Below the pieces are notes generated by a model, which saw only the letters and a program-made list of their open reading frames with translations, searched no databases and was not told the DNA's origin. A stretch of 64,000 nucleotides of DNA from Marinococcus luteus (GTDB lineage Bacteria > Bacillota > Bacilli > Bacillales > Marinococcaceae), in assembly GCF_900106595.1 (NCBI RefSeq), contig NZ_FNNC01000001.1, positions 620,001 through 684,000 on the forward strand, written 5' to 3'. This document shows positions 17,470 to 26,648 of this stretch, piece by piece (the first letter of the stretch is position 1; every line of letters begins with the position of its first letter). Made by a program: the position numbers and the translations under genes.

Positions 17470-17480
17470 TTTTTTCTCCT

Positions 17481-18167
17481 CTACTCTTCATCCAGCCAGT
17501 TAATATTGGGATATTCCGGCAGTTTTTCCGACTGGGCCGCCTGCGTGCGCCGTCCGCCCTTTTGTTTAAACTGTTCGGTCTGCGCTTTAGCATCTTCTTT
17601 GGTCTGAATGCCTTTGCGCTTCCATTCGTGCAGCATCCGGTCCATGTAGCGAAGGCTGAATTTTTGATTCATGACCGCTTCTTTCAGCGCAATCTGGATC
17701 ATATCCGGCGAGTAATGATCCTGGTCGAGCCAGACATTGATCGTTTCCCACTCCATTGGGGAAAGCGGGCGGGAAAACTCCTGCTCAATGTTTTGAAACA
17801 GATGCTGCTCTTCAATCTGATCCCCTTCCCCGGACGGAACCTCCGCTGTAAGGGCCTGACGGAAAAACGGATAGAGGGAGTATGATTCCTGCCGGATTTC
17901 ATCGCGTTCAAATTCATCAATCTGCAGCAGGTTCCGCTTAATCATCGAGCGCAGGCAGCCTGCACATTCATTTTCATCCATACTCATTTTTTCAGCCAGC
18001 TCTTTCGGTGTTGGAAGCGGCACGCTGATCTGGCCGAAACGGTATATATGCAAAAGCATCATTGCTTCTGTCTCATTCAGCCCAACCTGCTGGTATTTGT
18101 CCAGAATAATTACTGGAATGGAAAGGTGGCCGTGCATGAGTGCTTCTATTTCTTTATCTTTGTTCAT
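17481..18167 (-). CDS. dnaD: DNA replication initiation protein DnaD
   Basis: 228-residue primosome protein acting with DnaB and DnaI to load the replicative helicase. The N-terminal winged-helix oligomerisation domain (about 1-100; LNETEAMMLLHIYRFG, PLPTPKELAEKMSM) is followed by the DnaD/DnaB2 domain (about 125-200; EQEFSRPLSPMEWETINVWLD, IQIALKEAVMNQKFSLRYMDRML). The conserved YxxxIL-type helix is present as YMDRMLHEW. The start MNKDKEIEALM at 18167 is preferred over an upstream ATG because AAGGAGG lies 9 bp before it. A terminator separates it from asnS. Confidence 0.95.
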   Translation of the reverse strand: MNKDKEIEALMHGHLSIPVIILDKYQQVGLNETEAMMLLHIYRFGQISVPLPTPKELAEKMSMDENECAGCLRSMIKRNLLQIDEFERDEIRQESYSLYPFFRQALTAEVPSGEGDQIEEQHLFQNIEQEFSRPLSPMEWETINVWLDQDHYSPDMIQIALKEAVMNQKFSLRYMDRMLHEWKRKGIQTKEDAKAQTEQFKQKGGRRTQAAQSEKLPEYPNINWLDEE

Positions 18168-18215
18168 CTGTTTGTCCTCCTTCTCACCCGGCCGGCTGTC
18201 GGCAAAGTGCATAAA

Positions 18216-18240
18216 GGAAAACCCCCGGGACGGGGGCTTT
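18216..18240 (-). terminator. Terminator after asnS
   Basis: Hairpin CCCCCG / CGGGGG with a 3-nt loop. On the minus strand the stem is followed by TTTTCC; the plus side has a T5 run. It sits just beyond the asnS stop, in front of dnaD. Confidence 0.6.
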
Positions 18241-18245
18241 TTCTC

Positions 18246-19535
18246 TTATGGATACAGCCTGTTTAACAAACGCGGAAACGGTATCGTTTCCCGGACGTGT
18301 TCGGTGCCGGCAATCCAGCCGACCGTCCGTTCGAGCCCGAGACCGAATCCGGAGTGCGGCACGGTGCCGTATTTTCTTAAGTCCAGATACCAGCCGTAGG
18401 CTTCTTCCGATAAGTTGTGTTCTTCGTACCGCTGCTTCATAAGCTGCGGGTCATCGATGCGCTGACTGCCGCCGATAATCTCCCCGTAGCCTTCCGGAGC
18501 AATCAGGTCGGCACAGAGCGCGGTTTCCGGATAGTCCGGGTCGGGCTTCATGTAGAAAGCTTTGATTTCGAGCGGGTAATTAGTAATAAATACCGGCTTT
18601 TGAAACTGCTCCGCTATATACGTTTCGTGCGGCGCTCCAAAATCCTCACCCCAGCTTACTTCATAGCCCGCCTCCTGCAGCATCTCTACTGCTTTGTCGT
18701 ACGTGATGCGCGGAAACGGCGCCTGAATGGTTTCGAGCTTGGAGGTGTCGCGCTCCAGCGTCGTAAGCTCCTGGCGGCAGTTGGCAAGCACCGCCTGCAC
18801 GACATGGGAGACGTACTGCTCCTGAATTTCGAGACTTTCATTATGGTCGCAGAAAGCCATCTCCGGCTCAATCATCCAAAATTCAATCAAGTGCCGGCGG
18901 GTTTTTGATTTTTCCGCCCGAAATGTCGGGCCGAACGAAAACACGCGCTGAAAAGCGAGGGCCGCTGCTTCCATATACAATTGACCGGACTGGGACAGGT
19001 ACGCGTCTTCATCAAAGTATTTCGTATGAAAAAGCGATGTCGTCCCCTCCGCCGAGCTTCCGGTCAGAATCGGCGGATCCACCTTAATAAACTGATTCTC
19101 CCGGAAAAAAGCGTAGGTTGCCTGAATGATTTCATCGCGTATACGCAAGAGCGCGTGCTGCTTACGCGAGCGCATCCACAGATGACGGTTGTCCATTAAA
19201 AATTCAGTCCCGTGCTCTTTCGGGGTGATCGGGTAAGCCTCCGCTTCCTGGATAATCTCAAATCCGGTCACCTGAAGCTCCACTCCGGTTGGCGAACGGT
19301 CGTCTTCCTTTACTGTCCCGTCCACGTACAGCGAGCTTTCCTGCGGAAGGTTCTTCGCCTGGGCGAACAGCTCTTCGCCGACATCATTTTTCACAATGAC
19401 CCCCTGCACAAAGCCGGTGCCGTCCCGCAGCTGCAAAAAGGCAATCTTGCCGCTGGAGCGCTTATTGGCCAGCCAGGCGCCAAACCTTACCTCCTGGCCG
19501 ATATATTGATTCAAACGTTCAATGGTTGCTTTCAC
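18246..19535 (-). CDS. asnS: Asparaginyl-tRNA synthetase
   Basis: 429-residue class IIb synthetase charging tRNA-Asn. The N-terminal OB-fold anticodon-binding domain (about 1-105; [22 protein letters not shown]) precedes the catalytic core. Motif 2 is [21 protein letters not shown] and motif 3 is [13 protein letters not shown]. Length fits B. subtilis AsnS (430). It starts with GTG at 19535, supported by GGAGGG. It follows aspB as in Bacillus, linking aspartate supply and asparagine use. No T-box leader is visible. Confidence 0.97.
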   Translation of the reverse strand: MKATIERLNQYIGQEVRFGAWLANKRSSGKIAFLQLRDGTGFVQGVIVKNDVGEELFAQAKNLPQESSLYVDGTVKEDDRSPTGVELQVTGFEIIQEAEAYPITPKEHGTEFLMDNRHLWMRSRKQHALLRIRDEIIQATYAFFRENQFIKVDPPILTGSSAEGTTSLFHTKYFDEDAYLSQSGQLYMEAAALAFQRVFSFGPTFRAEKSKTRRHLIEFWMIEPEMAFCDHNESLEIQEQYVSHVVQAVLANCRQELTTLERDTSKLETIQAPFPRITYDKAVEMLQEAGYEVSWGEDFGAPHETYIAEQFQKPVFITNYPLEIKAFYMKPDPDYPETALCADLIAPEGYGEIIGGSQRIDDPQLMKQRYEEHNLSEEAYGWYLDLRKYGTVPHSGFGLGLERTVGWIAGTEHVRETIPFPRLLNRLYP

Positions 19536-19573
19536 GTTAGTCCCTCCGGTTCGTCCTGTTTATGCTGATCGAA

Positions 19574-20743
19574 TTATTTTTCTACGAAACGGCGGATTCT
19601 CGCCACCGCTTCTTCAAGCTGCTCCAGGGAAGTAGCGTAGGAGAGCCGGACGTTTTGCGGAGAACCAAATCCGCTGCCCGGAACGACCGCCACGTTTTCC
19701 TCCTCGAGCAGTGCCTTTACCCATTCGTCGACATCTTTATACGAAGCAGCTGCCTCCTCGACGTTCGGGAACAGATAAAAAGCACCTTCCGGTTTCACGC
19801 AGGTGATTCCCGGAATCGAAACGAGCTTGTCATAAATGGTGTTCAGCCGTTCACTGAATGCCTGGCGCATCGTTTCTACAGCGCCGTCATCCTTTGTATA
19901 GGCAGCGATGGCTCCGTACTGGGCATTCGTTGTCGGGTTGGACGTTGAATGGCTCGCAAGGCTCGTCATTGCCTTCACAATGGCACGGTTGCCGGCTGCG
20001 TAGCCGATTCTCCACCCGGTCATTGAATGGGATTTGGAGACACCGTTGACGACGATGGTCTGCTCCTTTAATTCCGGGGAAAGCTCTGCGATGGATGTGT
20101 GCTGCTTGTCCCCGTAAATCAGTTTTTCATAAATTTCGTCGGAAACAATCAGCAGACCTTCTGCCCTGGCGGCTTCGCCGAGCGCCTGCAGCTCCTCGCG
20201 GCTGTACATGGTGCCGGTTGGATTGCTCGGAGAGTTAATAATGACGGCCTTCGTTTTTTTCGTTACCGCCCCGCGCAGCTGCTCTGGAAGAATCTTAAAC
20301 TGGTTTTCCTCCTTGCCGTCCACAAATACCGGGCGCCCGCCGGCAAGCTTAACCTGTTCCGGGTAGCTGACCCAGTACGGCGTTGGAATAATTACTTCAT
20401 CCTCCGGGTCGAGAATGGTTTGAAACAGCGTGAACAAAATGTGCTTGGCGCCAGTACCGACGATGATTTGATCGCGGGTGTATTCCAGCCCCTGGTCCTG
20501 CTTAAACTTTTGAATGACCGCATCCTTCAGTTCCGGCAGGCCGCCGGAAGGAGTGTATTTTGTTTTTCCTTCCTGCATGGAACGAACAGCTGCATCGATT
20601 ACGTACTGCGGAGTATTAAAATCCGGCTCGCCGGCGCCAAGGCCGATAACATCCTCGCCGGCTGCCTTTAGTTCATTGGCTTTGGCGGTAATCGCCAGGG
20701 TTGACGAAGGGGTAATTTCTTTCACTCGTTGGGACAATTCCAT
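19574..20743 (-). CDS. aspB: Aspartate aminotransferase
   Basis: 389-residue class I aminotransferase, subgroup Ib, interconverting aspartate/2-oxoglutarate and oxaloacetate/glutamate. The PLP lysine lies in VVNGVSKSHSMTGWRIGY (about 235), the SPSNPTGT substrate/cofactor loop is near 170, and the C-terminal Arg is in GSGFGSPQNVRLSYA. The ribosome site GAGGAGG precedes ATG 20743. The adjacent ypmB-ypmA genes upstream and asnS downstream reproduce the B. subtilis order. Confidence 0.95.
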   Translation of the reverse strand: MELSQRVKEITPSSTLAITAKANELKAAGEDVIGLGAGEPDFNTPQYVIDAAVRSMQEGKTKYTPSGGLPELKDAVIQKFKQDQGLEYTRDQIIVGTGAKHILFTLFQTILDPEDEVIIPTPYWVSYPEQVKLAGGRPVFVDGKEENQFKILPEQLRGAVTKKTKAVIINSPSNPTGTMYSREELQALGEAARAEGLLIVSDEIYEKLIYGDKQHTSIAELSPELKEQTIVVNGVSKSHSMTGWRIGYAAGNRAIVKAMTSLASHSTSNPTTNAQYGAIAAYTKDDGAVETMRQAFSERLNTIYDKLVSIPGITCVKPEGAFYLFPNVEEAAASYKDVDEWVKALLEEENVAVVPGSGFGSPQNVRLSYATSLEQLEEAVARIRRFVEK

Positions 20744-20833
20744 ACTCTTTCCTCCTCAATGGTTTCCGTGCTCAATCTATCCATAGTTAGTGTAAAGAAA
20801 AGCGAAAAGGAGTTCAAGCGTGGTTTCCGCCGC

Positions 20834-21310
20834 TTAACCGCGGTCCAGGCTGAAGCTTTTCACAAATTCTCCCGTTTCCATATCAATGTACACATAATGC
20901 TGCTGGTTTTCTGTCCGGTATTTGCCTTCATATACCGGACGGTTGTCTTCGTAGCCGGGCGTCACCATCCGCACAGCGTCAATTCCCTCTTCTTCCACTA
21001 TACGATCCTCAGCCTCCTGGATGCTCAGCGTATCAGCCGCCGCCAGGCGTTCGAGCAGTTCCCCGTCGTGGAAAAACAGCCAGTCCCTGCTGCCGTCATT
21101 GGTTTCGACGCGCGCTGTTTTTACCGGCTGTTTGCCGTTATATATAAACGTATTCTGTACTTCGGCGACATTGTTTTCTTCAAGCGCCAGTGCTTCTGCC
21201 CGCTCCCTGTCGTCAGCGAGGGGCGCACGGGCCTGAAAGTAACCGACCAAGAGCCCCAGAACGACCAGAAAGACAATTAAAAAAGCCGCGATCGTTATCC
21301 AATTTTTCAC
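20834..21310 (-). CDS. ypmB: YpmB-like membrane-anchored protein (DUF5590)
   Basis: 158 residues. A single N-terminal transmembrane helix (about 4-26; WITIAAFLIVFLVVLGLLVGYF) anchors an extracytoplasmic part with PepSY-like repeats (LSIQEAEDRIVEEEGI and YVYIDMETGEFVKSF). It matches the YpmB family next to aspB. Function unknown; the PepSY-like fold suggests binding or inhibition of a cell-wall peptidase (inference). GTG start at 21310 with a GGGGG ribosome site. Confidence 0.85.
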   Translation of the reverse strand: MKNWITIAAFLIVFLVVLGLLVGYFQARAPLADDRERAEALALEENNVAEVQNTFIYNGKQPVKTARVETNDGSRDWLFFHDGELLERLAAADTLSIQEAEDRIVEEEGIDAVRMVTPGYEDNRPVYEGKYRTENQQHYVYIDMETGEFVKSFSLDRG

Positions 21311-21321
21311 GACATATCCCC

Positions 21322-21495
21322 CTATGTGCGGTAAATGGTAAACACCATCTGCTCTTCGTTTTCCTTATCAAGAGAAAGGCCGAACATTAATTCTTCCTGC
21401 TTTAACGTGCGATTCAGCGTATCAACAATTTTATACAGATCGGACGACGCTTCGATTTTGACCGACGCGACGACTTCAAGCTGTTCGTTTCCCAT
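21322..21495 (-). CDS. ypmA: YpmA-like small protein (DUF4264)
   Basis: A 57-residue ORF, MGNEQLEVVASVKIEASSD... ending in VFTIYRT. It matches YpmA of Bacillus, including SSDLYKIVDTLNRTLK and ELMFGLSLD. Function unknown; cytosolic. A GAGGTG ribosome site precedes the ATG at 21495. It lies 11 bp before ypmB on the same strand, preserving the ypmA-ypmB-aspB order. Confidence 0.9.
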   Translation of the reverse strand: MGNEQLEVVASVKIEASSDLYKIVDTLNRTLKQEELMFGLSLDKENEEQMVFTIYRT

Positions 21496-21516
21496 CGTTT
21501 CACCTCACCCGGCGTA

Positions 21517-22824
21517 CTATAAGTACGCTTCATTTAATTTACGGTAATGGCGGTTGGCCTCGGCGTTAATTTTTTCTTCATCGAGCGTCAGAAGTTCGCC
21601 GTCTTTCATCAGCTGTCTGCCGTTCACAAAGCTGTCCGTCACATCCCGTCCGGAAGCTGCGTACACCAGATGCGATAAAATATTATCGTATGGCTGAAGC
21701 GCAAATGATTCACTGTCAATCAGAATAAAGTCCGCCGCGGCCCCAGGCTCCAGCTTGCCGCTGTCGCTAAATCCCATCGAAGCGGCCCCGTTTTCGGTTG
21801 CCATCTTCCAGACTGCTTCCGTTTCAATCGAGCTCGGGTCCTGAAAGGCGACCTTCTGCATCAAAGCGCCCAGTCGGAGCTCCTCAAACATATCGAGGTT
21901 GTTGTTTGACACAGCGCTGTCTGTGCCGATCGTGATCCGGAGACCGCGCTTGAGCATTTCGGGAATGCGAGCGATACCCGATCCGAGTTTGGCATTGCTC
22001 ATCGGATTGTAGGAGATGGTCACTTCCGGCACGCTCATGTCGTCAAGGTCTTCATCTGTCGCGTGCACGACATGCGTAAGCATCGCCGGACGTGTGTAAA
22101 ACCCGATCTCTTTTAGCTTCTTGGCCGGAGTCATCCCGTAATCACGCCGATAATCCGCCACCTCTTTAGCCGTTTCCTCCAGGTGAATGCCAAGCGGCAG
22201 GTCGTATTGGTGCCCGGCATCAACGGTCTTTTCCAAAAACTTCGGCGTGCACGTATACGGTGCGTGCGGGAAAAGCATGCCCGTTATCCGGCCGCTTGAG
22301 TCCTGCTCCCATTCATTTAAGTCCCGGGCCGCCGCTGCCAGCTTTTCGCTCTGCTCCTCCGGCGTTCCAATACTCATCATCCCTTTGGAAATCATGGATT
22401 TGATGCCGGAGCTTTTCACGAGCTCGTACGTGTTCTGCATGCCCATGTGATACATATCAAGAAACCCGGTCGTTCCGGTGCGGATCATTTCCGCAAGAGC
22501 AAGACCCGTACCGGCCTCCGCTGTTTCGTTGCTAAACAGACGCTCGCGCGGCCATACATGGTTGTTCAGCCATTCCTGGAGCACTACATCGTCCGAAACG
22601 CCCCGCATCATCGTCATCGGCGTATGTCCATGGGTGTTGTACAGGCCCGGGCTGAGCCACTTGCCCCGTCCGTCCAGAATATCGACGCCGTTCTCTCTCT
22701 CCGGATAGTCTCCAGGCTCTACTTGAACAATTTTACCGTCCTTGACTTCAATATGGCTTTTGACTGCCTGAACACCGCGTGCATTCGGGATTGGGTAAAC
22801 GTGCTCGATTACAAAGTGTTTCAT
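21517..22824 (-). CDS. Amidohydrolase, 5-methylthioadenosine/S-adenosylhomocysteine deaminase type
   Basis: 435-residue zinc-dependent deaminase of the MtaD/TrzN-type amidohydrolase group. Metal ligands are H-x-H in NTHGHTPM, a His in LGIHLEETAKE, a His in MLTHVVHATDEDL and the Asp in IGTDSAVSNNN. Likely substrates are S-adenosylhomocysteine, methylthioadenosine or adenosine, deaminated to inosine derivatives. ATG 22824 is chosen over one six codons upstream because GGAG lies 8 bp before it. It starts 15 bp beyond the dinG stop and is probably co-transcribed. Confidence 0.88.
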   Translation of the reverse strand: MKHFVIEHVYPIPNARGVQAVKSHIEVKDGKIVQVEPGDYPERENGVDILDGRGKWLSPGLYNTHGHTPMTMMRGVSDDVVLQEWLNNHVWPRERLFSNETAEAGTGLALAEMIRTGTTGFLDMYHMGMQNTYELVKSSGIKSMISKGMMSIGTPEEQSEKLAAAARDLNEWEQDSSGRITGMLFPHAPYTCTPKFLEKTVDAGHQYDLPLGIHLEETAKEVADYRRDYGMTPAKKLKEIGFYTRPAMLTHVVHATDEDLDDMSVPEVTISYNPMSNAKLGSGIARIPEMLKRGLRITIGTDSAVSNNNLDMFEELRLGALMQKVAFQDPSSIETEAVWKMATENGAASMGFSDSGKLEPGAAADFILIDSESFALQPYDNILSHLVYAASGRDVTDSFVNGRQLMKDGELLTLDEEKINAEANRHYRKLNEAYL

Positions 22825-22838
22825 CCCCACACTCCTTT

Positions 22839-25643
22839 TCAACGTTTTTTTACTTCTTTAAAAAAGTCAGCGATACGGTCCAGTACCGCATCCATCGGTT
22901 CATAATACGTATTCGTCCGCGGAATCGAGTCAATAAATGACGAGCCGTAGGAAGCTTCCATAATCCGCTTATCGAGTACTGTTACCACACCCCGGTCCTC
23001 GGAATGACGGATCAGCCGGCCAAAGCCCTGTTTGAACCGAAGGACGGCGTGCGGCAAGGCCTCTGCGTAAAACGACCTTTTCCCCTGACGCTGCATTTTA
23101 TCCGACACAGCTTCGTAAACGGGGTCTGTCGGCGGGGAGAAAGGCAGACGCACAATTATCACGTGCTGCAGCTTTTCCCCGGGGATATCGACGCCCTCCC
23201 AGAACGCATTGGTTCCAAGCAAAAGCGCATTGTCCTGCTGCTGAAACAGCTTGGTCAGCTTGGCATGGGTGCCGCTCGTAATCCCCTGACCAATGACGCT
23301 CAGCATTGATTCTTCGGTCCACTCCTTCAGCTGATGGTACACCTGCTTGAGCATGTTAAAGGAAGTAAACAGCACCATCGTTTTTCCTTCCGTAATGTTG
23401 ACAGCATGAAAAATATATTCGGCCGCTTCCTGCGCAAAGTCAGCGTGTTTATCATTCACTCCGGAAATGTCCTTTGGAACGAGAAGCTGCGTCTGCGAAG
23501 CATAATGATAGGGAGAAGCAATCAGGCTTGTCTGCGGCAGAAAATCGTCCAGCCCCATTTTTGATTTCATGTATTCAAATGAGCCGTTGACTGCAAGGGA
23601 GCCGGAGGTAAGCACGACGCTGTCTTTTTTCATAAACAGCTGTTCACTCAGCTCCGAGGCCACCTCCACCGGCCGGGCGTAGATGTACGCAGCATTTTTG
23701 GCTCCGCTCTGCTCCGCTTCCACCCAGTAAACCTGTTCGGATTCCCGTTCAAACAACAGATGGAACAGATTGTCCCCAAGTCCGTCCAGCCGCTCCATGT
23801 AGGCGTTCAGTTCGGCAAGTTCGTTTACAAAGCTTTTGGCAGACGGCTGCGTCTCCCATGCTTTTTCGAACGTTTCCCACGCCTTAAATTCCTGTTCCAG
23901 CAGGGTGAGGAAACGGCGCCCAGCTTCCTCCACCTGCTCCCACACGGGGCCGGTTTCCCCGCCGGGTATGAAGCGCTGGCTGTACCGGCCCACTTCCGAG
24001 CGCCGCCGGCCGGAAGCCGTGCGGCACCACCGCGTGAGCAGGCGAAAGAGCTCGTCGCATTCATACATCAGCACCGCATGGTTATCCTCGCGTTCCTGGT
24101 ACCAGCCGGGCTCAAACACAATCCCGGCTTCTTCACCAAACCAGATGAGCGGGCGTACAACGCTCTGCTTTGTATCCAGGCCGAACCTGCGGAGCAGCCG
24201 GTTTGCTTTTGTATAGTGAACGGACCTGCCTGCATATTTTCCCGCTGTTTCCGGCAGGTGATGCGCTTCATCAATGATTACGTTCGGATAGGCGGAAAAT
24301 AAATTTTTCCCCTGGTACATATCGCTCAAAAGCATCGCATGATTGGTGACGACGATATCAGCATATTCGGCTTTGCGGCGGGCGCGCGCATAAAAACAAT
24401 ACGCCTCCCATCCTCTTTGAGCGTGCTCATCCTGATAATGATTCTGGCGAAGACTTTCCCAGAGAGCATTCCTGCGGCCGCCGGCCATATTAATTTCATC
24501 AAGATCTCCGTGCCGGGTTTCCGTCAGCCATATCAACACTTGGCCGAGCCCGAGCGCTTCTTCGAGCGAAAACTGGCGGTGCTGCAGCCATTTTTCAAAC
24601 CGCTGCAAAGAGATGTAGTTGCCGCGGCCTTTTAAAACAGCCACAGACACCCGGTCGTCAATCAATCGCTCAAGCAGCGGAAGATCTTCATTCATCAGCT
24701 GCTCCTGCAGGGTGAGCGTCTGGGTGGAAATTAATATTTTTTGATTGTATGTACGATGATATTTTACAGCCGGAAGCAGATAGGCGAGTGTTTTCCCCAG
24801 ACCGGTGCCCGCTTCTATAACAGCGTGAGAGCGTTCCTCAAACGAGGCATAGACCATTTCTGCCATCTCCAGCTGGCCCGGACGCTCTTCAAAACGGTCC
24901 CAGCCCCGGCTTTTAGCATGACTTCCGCTCAGGGTCTCCTGCAGCGATACATTCCTCTGCTCCGGTTTTTCTGCCGGAAGCTCTTTGCGGAACACAATGC
25001 CGTGGTTTTCCTCTAAATCATAGGGAAGCTGCTGCGGTGCTTTTGCAATGCAGCGCTCAACATACTGGTGAAGATCACTGTGCAAAAAGGCAGCCAGCCG
25101 GTCCAGACGGTGAAGCACGGCCTTTGGAAGCACAGCTAATTTTTTACGGATGGATATCCACAGCTCTGCAGTGACGAGGGCATCGCTGTCCGCCCGGTGC
25201 GGACGCTCATGGTCGAGATCCAGCCACGACGTGATCTGCGACAGCCGAAAACCCGGCGCTTCCGGATAAGCGAGTCTCGCACACTCTACTGTATCCACCA
25301 CAGGTCCCTGAAACAGTGGAAACCCGGCTTCCTGCATGCCTGCATTGATAAACGCCAGATCAAACTGCACATTATGCCCGACAAAGGCAGCATCCTCAAG
25401 CCAGGCGGTTAACGTGGGAGCCACCTCAAAAAACTCCGGGGCATGCTCCACGTCCCGGTCCCGGATACCGGTAAACTGTTGGATAAAAGGAGGGATCGGC
25501 ATATGCGGCTGAACAAAGGTGGAAAGAGTGTCAAGTATTTCTTCATCCTCCATCAGCACTGCGCCGATTTCAATAATTTTTGCTCCTTTTCTCGGAGACG
25601 TGCCGGTTGTTTCTACATCTATGACTACATATTTCTGTCCCAT
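22839..25643 (-). CDS. dinG: ATP-dependent helicase DinG with N-terminal 3'-5' exonuclease domain
   Basis: 934 residues, equal in layout to B. subtilis DinG (931). The DnaQ-like exonuclease domain (about 1-170) has ExoI D9-V-E11-T-T-G, ExoII GHNVQFDLAF and ExoIII HRADSDALVT. The XPD/DinG-type helicase follows, with Walker A AGTGLGKTLA (about 278-287), DEAH box IIDEAHHLPE (about 455) and motif VI QGFGRLIRH. The four Fe-S cysteines of Gram-negative DinG are not evident, as expected for Firmicute forms, some of which act as exonucleases rather than helicases. Ribosome site AAAGGAGG. birA lies directly upstream; panBCD, present between them in B. subtilis, is absent. Confidence 0.95.
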   Translation of the reverse strand: MGQKYVVIDVETTGTSPRKGAKIIEIGAVLMEDEEILDTLSTFVQPHMPIPPFIQQFTGIRDRDVEHAPEFFEVAPTLTAWLEDAAFVGHNVQFDLAFINAGMQEAGFPLFQGPVVDTVECARLAYPEAPGFRLSQITSWLDLDHERPHRADSDALVTAELWISIRKKLAVLPKAVLHRLDRLAAFLHSDLHQYVERCIAKAPQQLPYDLEENHGIVFRKELPAEKPEQRNVSLQETLSGSHAKSRGWDRFEERPGQLEMAEMVYASFEERSHAVIEAGTGLGKTLAYLLPAVKYHRTYNQKILISTQTLTLQEQLMNEDLPLLERLIDDRVSVAVLKGRGNYISLQRFEKWLQHRQFSLEEALGLGQVLIWLTETRHGDLDEINMAGGRRNALWESLRQNHYQDEHAQRGWEAYCFYARARRKAEYADIVVTNHAMLLSDMYQGKNLFSAYPNVIIDEAHHLPETAGKYAGRSVHYTKANRLLRRFGLDTKQSVVRPLIWFGEEAGIVFEPGWYQEREDNHAVLMYECDELFRLLTRWCRTASGRRRSEVGRYSQRFIPGGETGPVWEQVEEAGRRFLTLLEQEFKAWETFEKAWETQPSAKSFVNELAELNAYMERLDGLGDNLFHLLFERESEQVYWVEAEQSGAKNAAYIYARPVEVASELSEQLFMKKDSVVLTSGSLAVNGSFEYMKSKMGLDDFLPQTSLIASPYHYASQTQLLVPKDISGVNDKHADFAQEAAEYIFHAVNITEGKTMVLFTSFNMLKQVYHQLKEWTEESMLSVIGQGITSGTHAKLTKLFQQQDNALLLGTNAFWEGVDIPGEKLQHVIIVRLPFSPPTDPVYEAVSDKMQRQGKRSFYAEALPHAVLRFKQGFGRLIRHSEDRGVVTVLDKRIMEASYGSSFIDSIPRTNTYYEPMDAVLDRIADFFKEVKKR

Positions 25644-25664
25644 CTGCCTGCCTCCTTTCTTCCG

Positions 25665-26648
25665 CTATTCCGGCGGGGGACCGTCCAGAATTTCGCCGCT
25701 GTGCACCGTCTGAATACTGCCGTCTGTCTTTTGAACCTGCAGGGCCCCTTCGTCCGTTATACAAAGAGCTGTTCCCTCCACTGTCTGCCGGGAGGTTTCC
25801 ACCTGAATAAAGCTTCCCAGCGTATCTGTTTTATTGGACCAGGCAGCTTTGACTGCACCGAATCCATTCGTTAAGTATTCATTATACCAGGACTCATAGC
25901 TTTTTAAGATAGATGCAATAATCTGCGGACGACTCTGCCGGACTCCTGCATACTGCCGGATGGAAGCCGCTTTTTCCGCAAGCTCTCCGGTAAAATCCCC
26001 ATCAGCCTGGTTTACATTAATACCCATGCCGACAATAACTGTCTGTACTTCATCCATGTCTGCCTGCATTTCCGTCAGTATACCTGCTAACTTCCTTTTA
26101 TGAATACGGATATCGTTCGGCCATTTAATCGCAGTCGGTTCCGGAAGATAGCCGTCAAGCGCCTCGGCAAGAGCCACTGCCGACAGCAGGGTGAGCTGCG
26201 GAGCATAGCGGGGAGGCACCTGCGGGCGGAGCAGCAGACTCATCCAAATGCCCTGTTCCGGGCTGCTCTGCCACGAGCGCCCGAGTCTCCCCCGTCCCTC
26301 CACCTGTTCATTTGCCACAGCAATAAGGCCCTCCACGCCTCCTTTTTCAGCCTGCTCCCGTACAATTTCCTGGGTGGAGGTTACGGTATCGTTATAAATA
26401 ATCGAACAGCCAAGACGCTCAGTTGTAAGATGAAGCATAATTTCTTCTGTGCCGACCCGGTCGGGAAAACGCACCAGCCGGTAACCGCGCCGGGATGCTG
26501 CTTCGATTTCATATCCATTTTTCCGCAGCTCTTCGATCTGCTTCCAAACTGCGGTACGGGACACCTGCAGTTCGTCGCTGATCTCCTGCCCGGACACCGG
26601 ACGATCCCGGTGGGCCATCAACAGCTGCAGCAATCGGTTTTTATTCAT
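25665..26648 (-). CDS. birA: Bifunctional biotin-protein ligase / biotin operon repressor
   Basis: 327 residues. The N-terminal winged helix (about 1-65; VSGQEISDELQVSRTAVWKQIEELRKNGY) binds DNA. The ligase core has the biotinyl-AMP loop GRGRLGRSW (about 116-124) and KWPNDI, followed by a C-terminal SH3-like cap. It activates biotin to biotinyl-AMP and attaches it to carboxylases, repressing biotin genes when biotin is replete. Its ATG overlaps the cca stop by 8 bp (ATGAATAA), with GGAGG inside cca, indicating translational coupling. Confidence 0.95.
   Translation of the reverse strand: MNKNRLLQLLMAHRDRPVSGQEISDELQVSRTAVWKQIEELRKNGYEIEAASRRGYRLVRFPDRVGTEEIMLHLTTERLGCSIIYNDTVTSTQEIVREQAEKGGVEGLIAVANEQVEGRGRLGRSWQSSPEQGIWMSLLLRPQVPPRYAPQLTLLSAVALAEALDGYLPEPTAIKWPNDIRIHKRKLAGILTEMQADMDEVQTVIVGMGINVNQADGDFTGELAEKAASIRQYAGVRQSRPQIIASILKSYESWYNEYLTNGFGAVKAAWSNKTDTLGSFIQVETSRQTVEGTALCITDEGALQVQKTDGSIQTVHSGEILDGPPPE

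Noticed and set aside
18168-18212. 15-codon N-terminal extension of DnaD
   Set aside because: The ATG at 18167 has a strong ribosome site, and the extension runs toward the asnS terminator hairpin.
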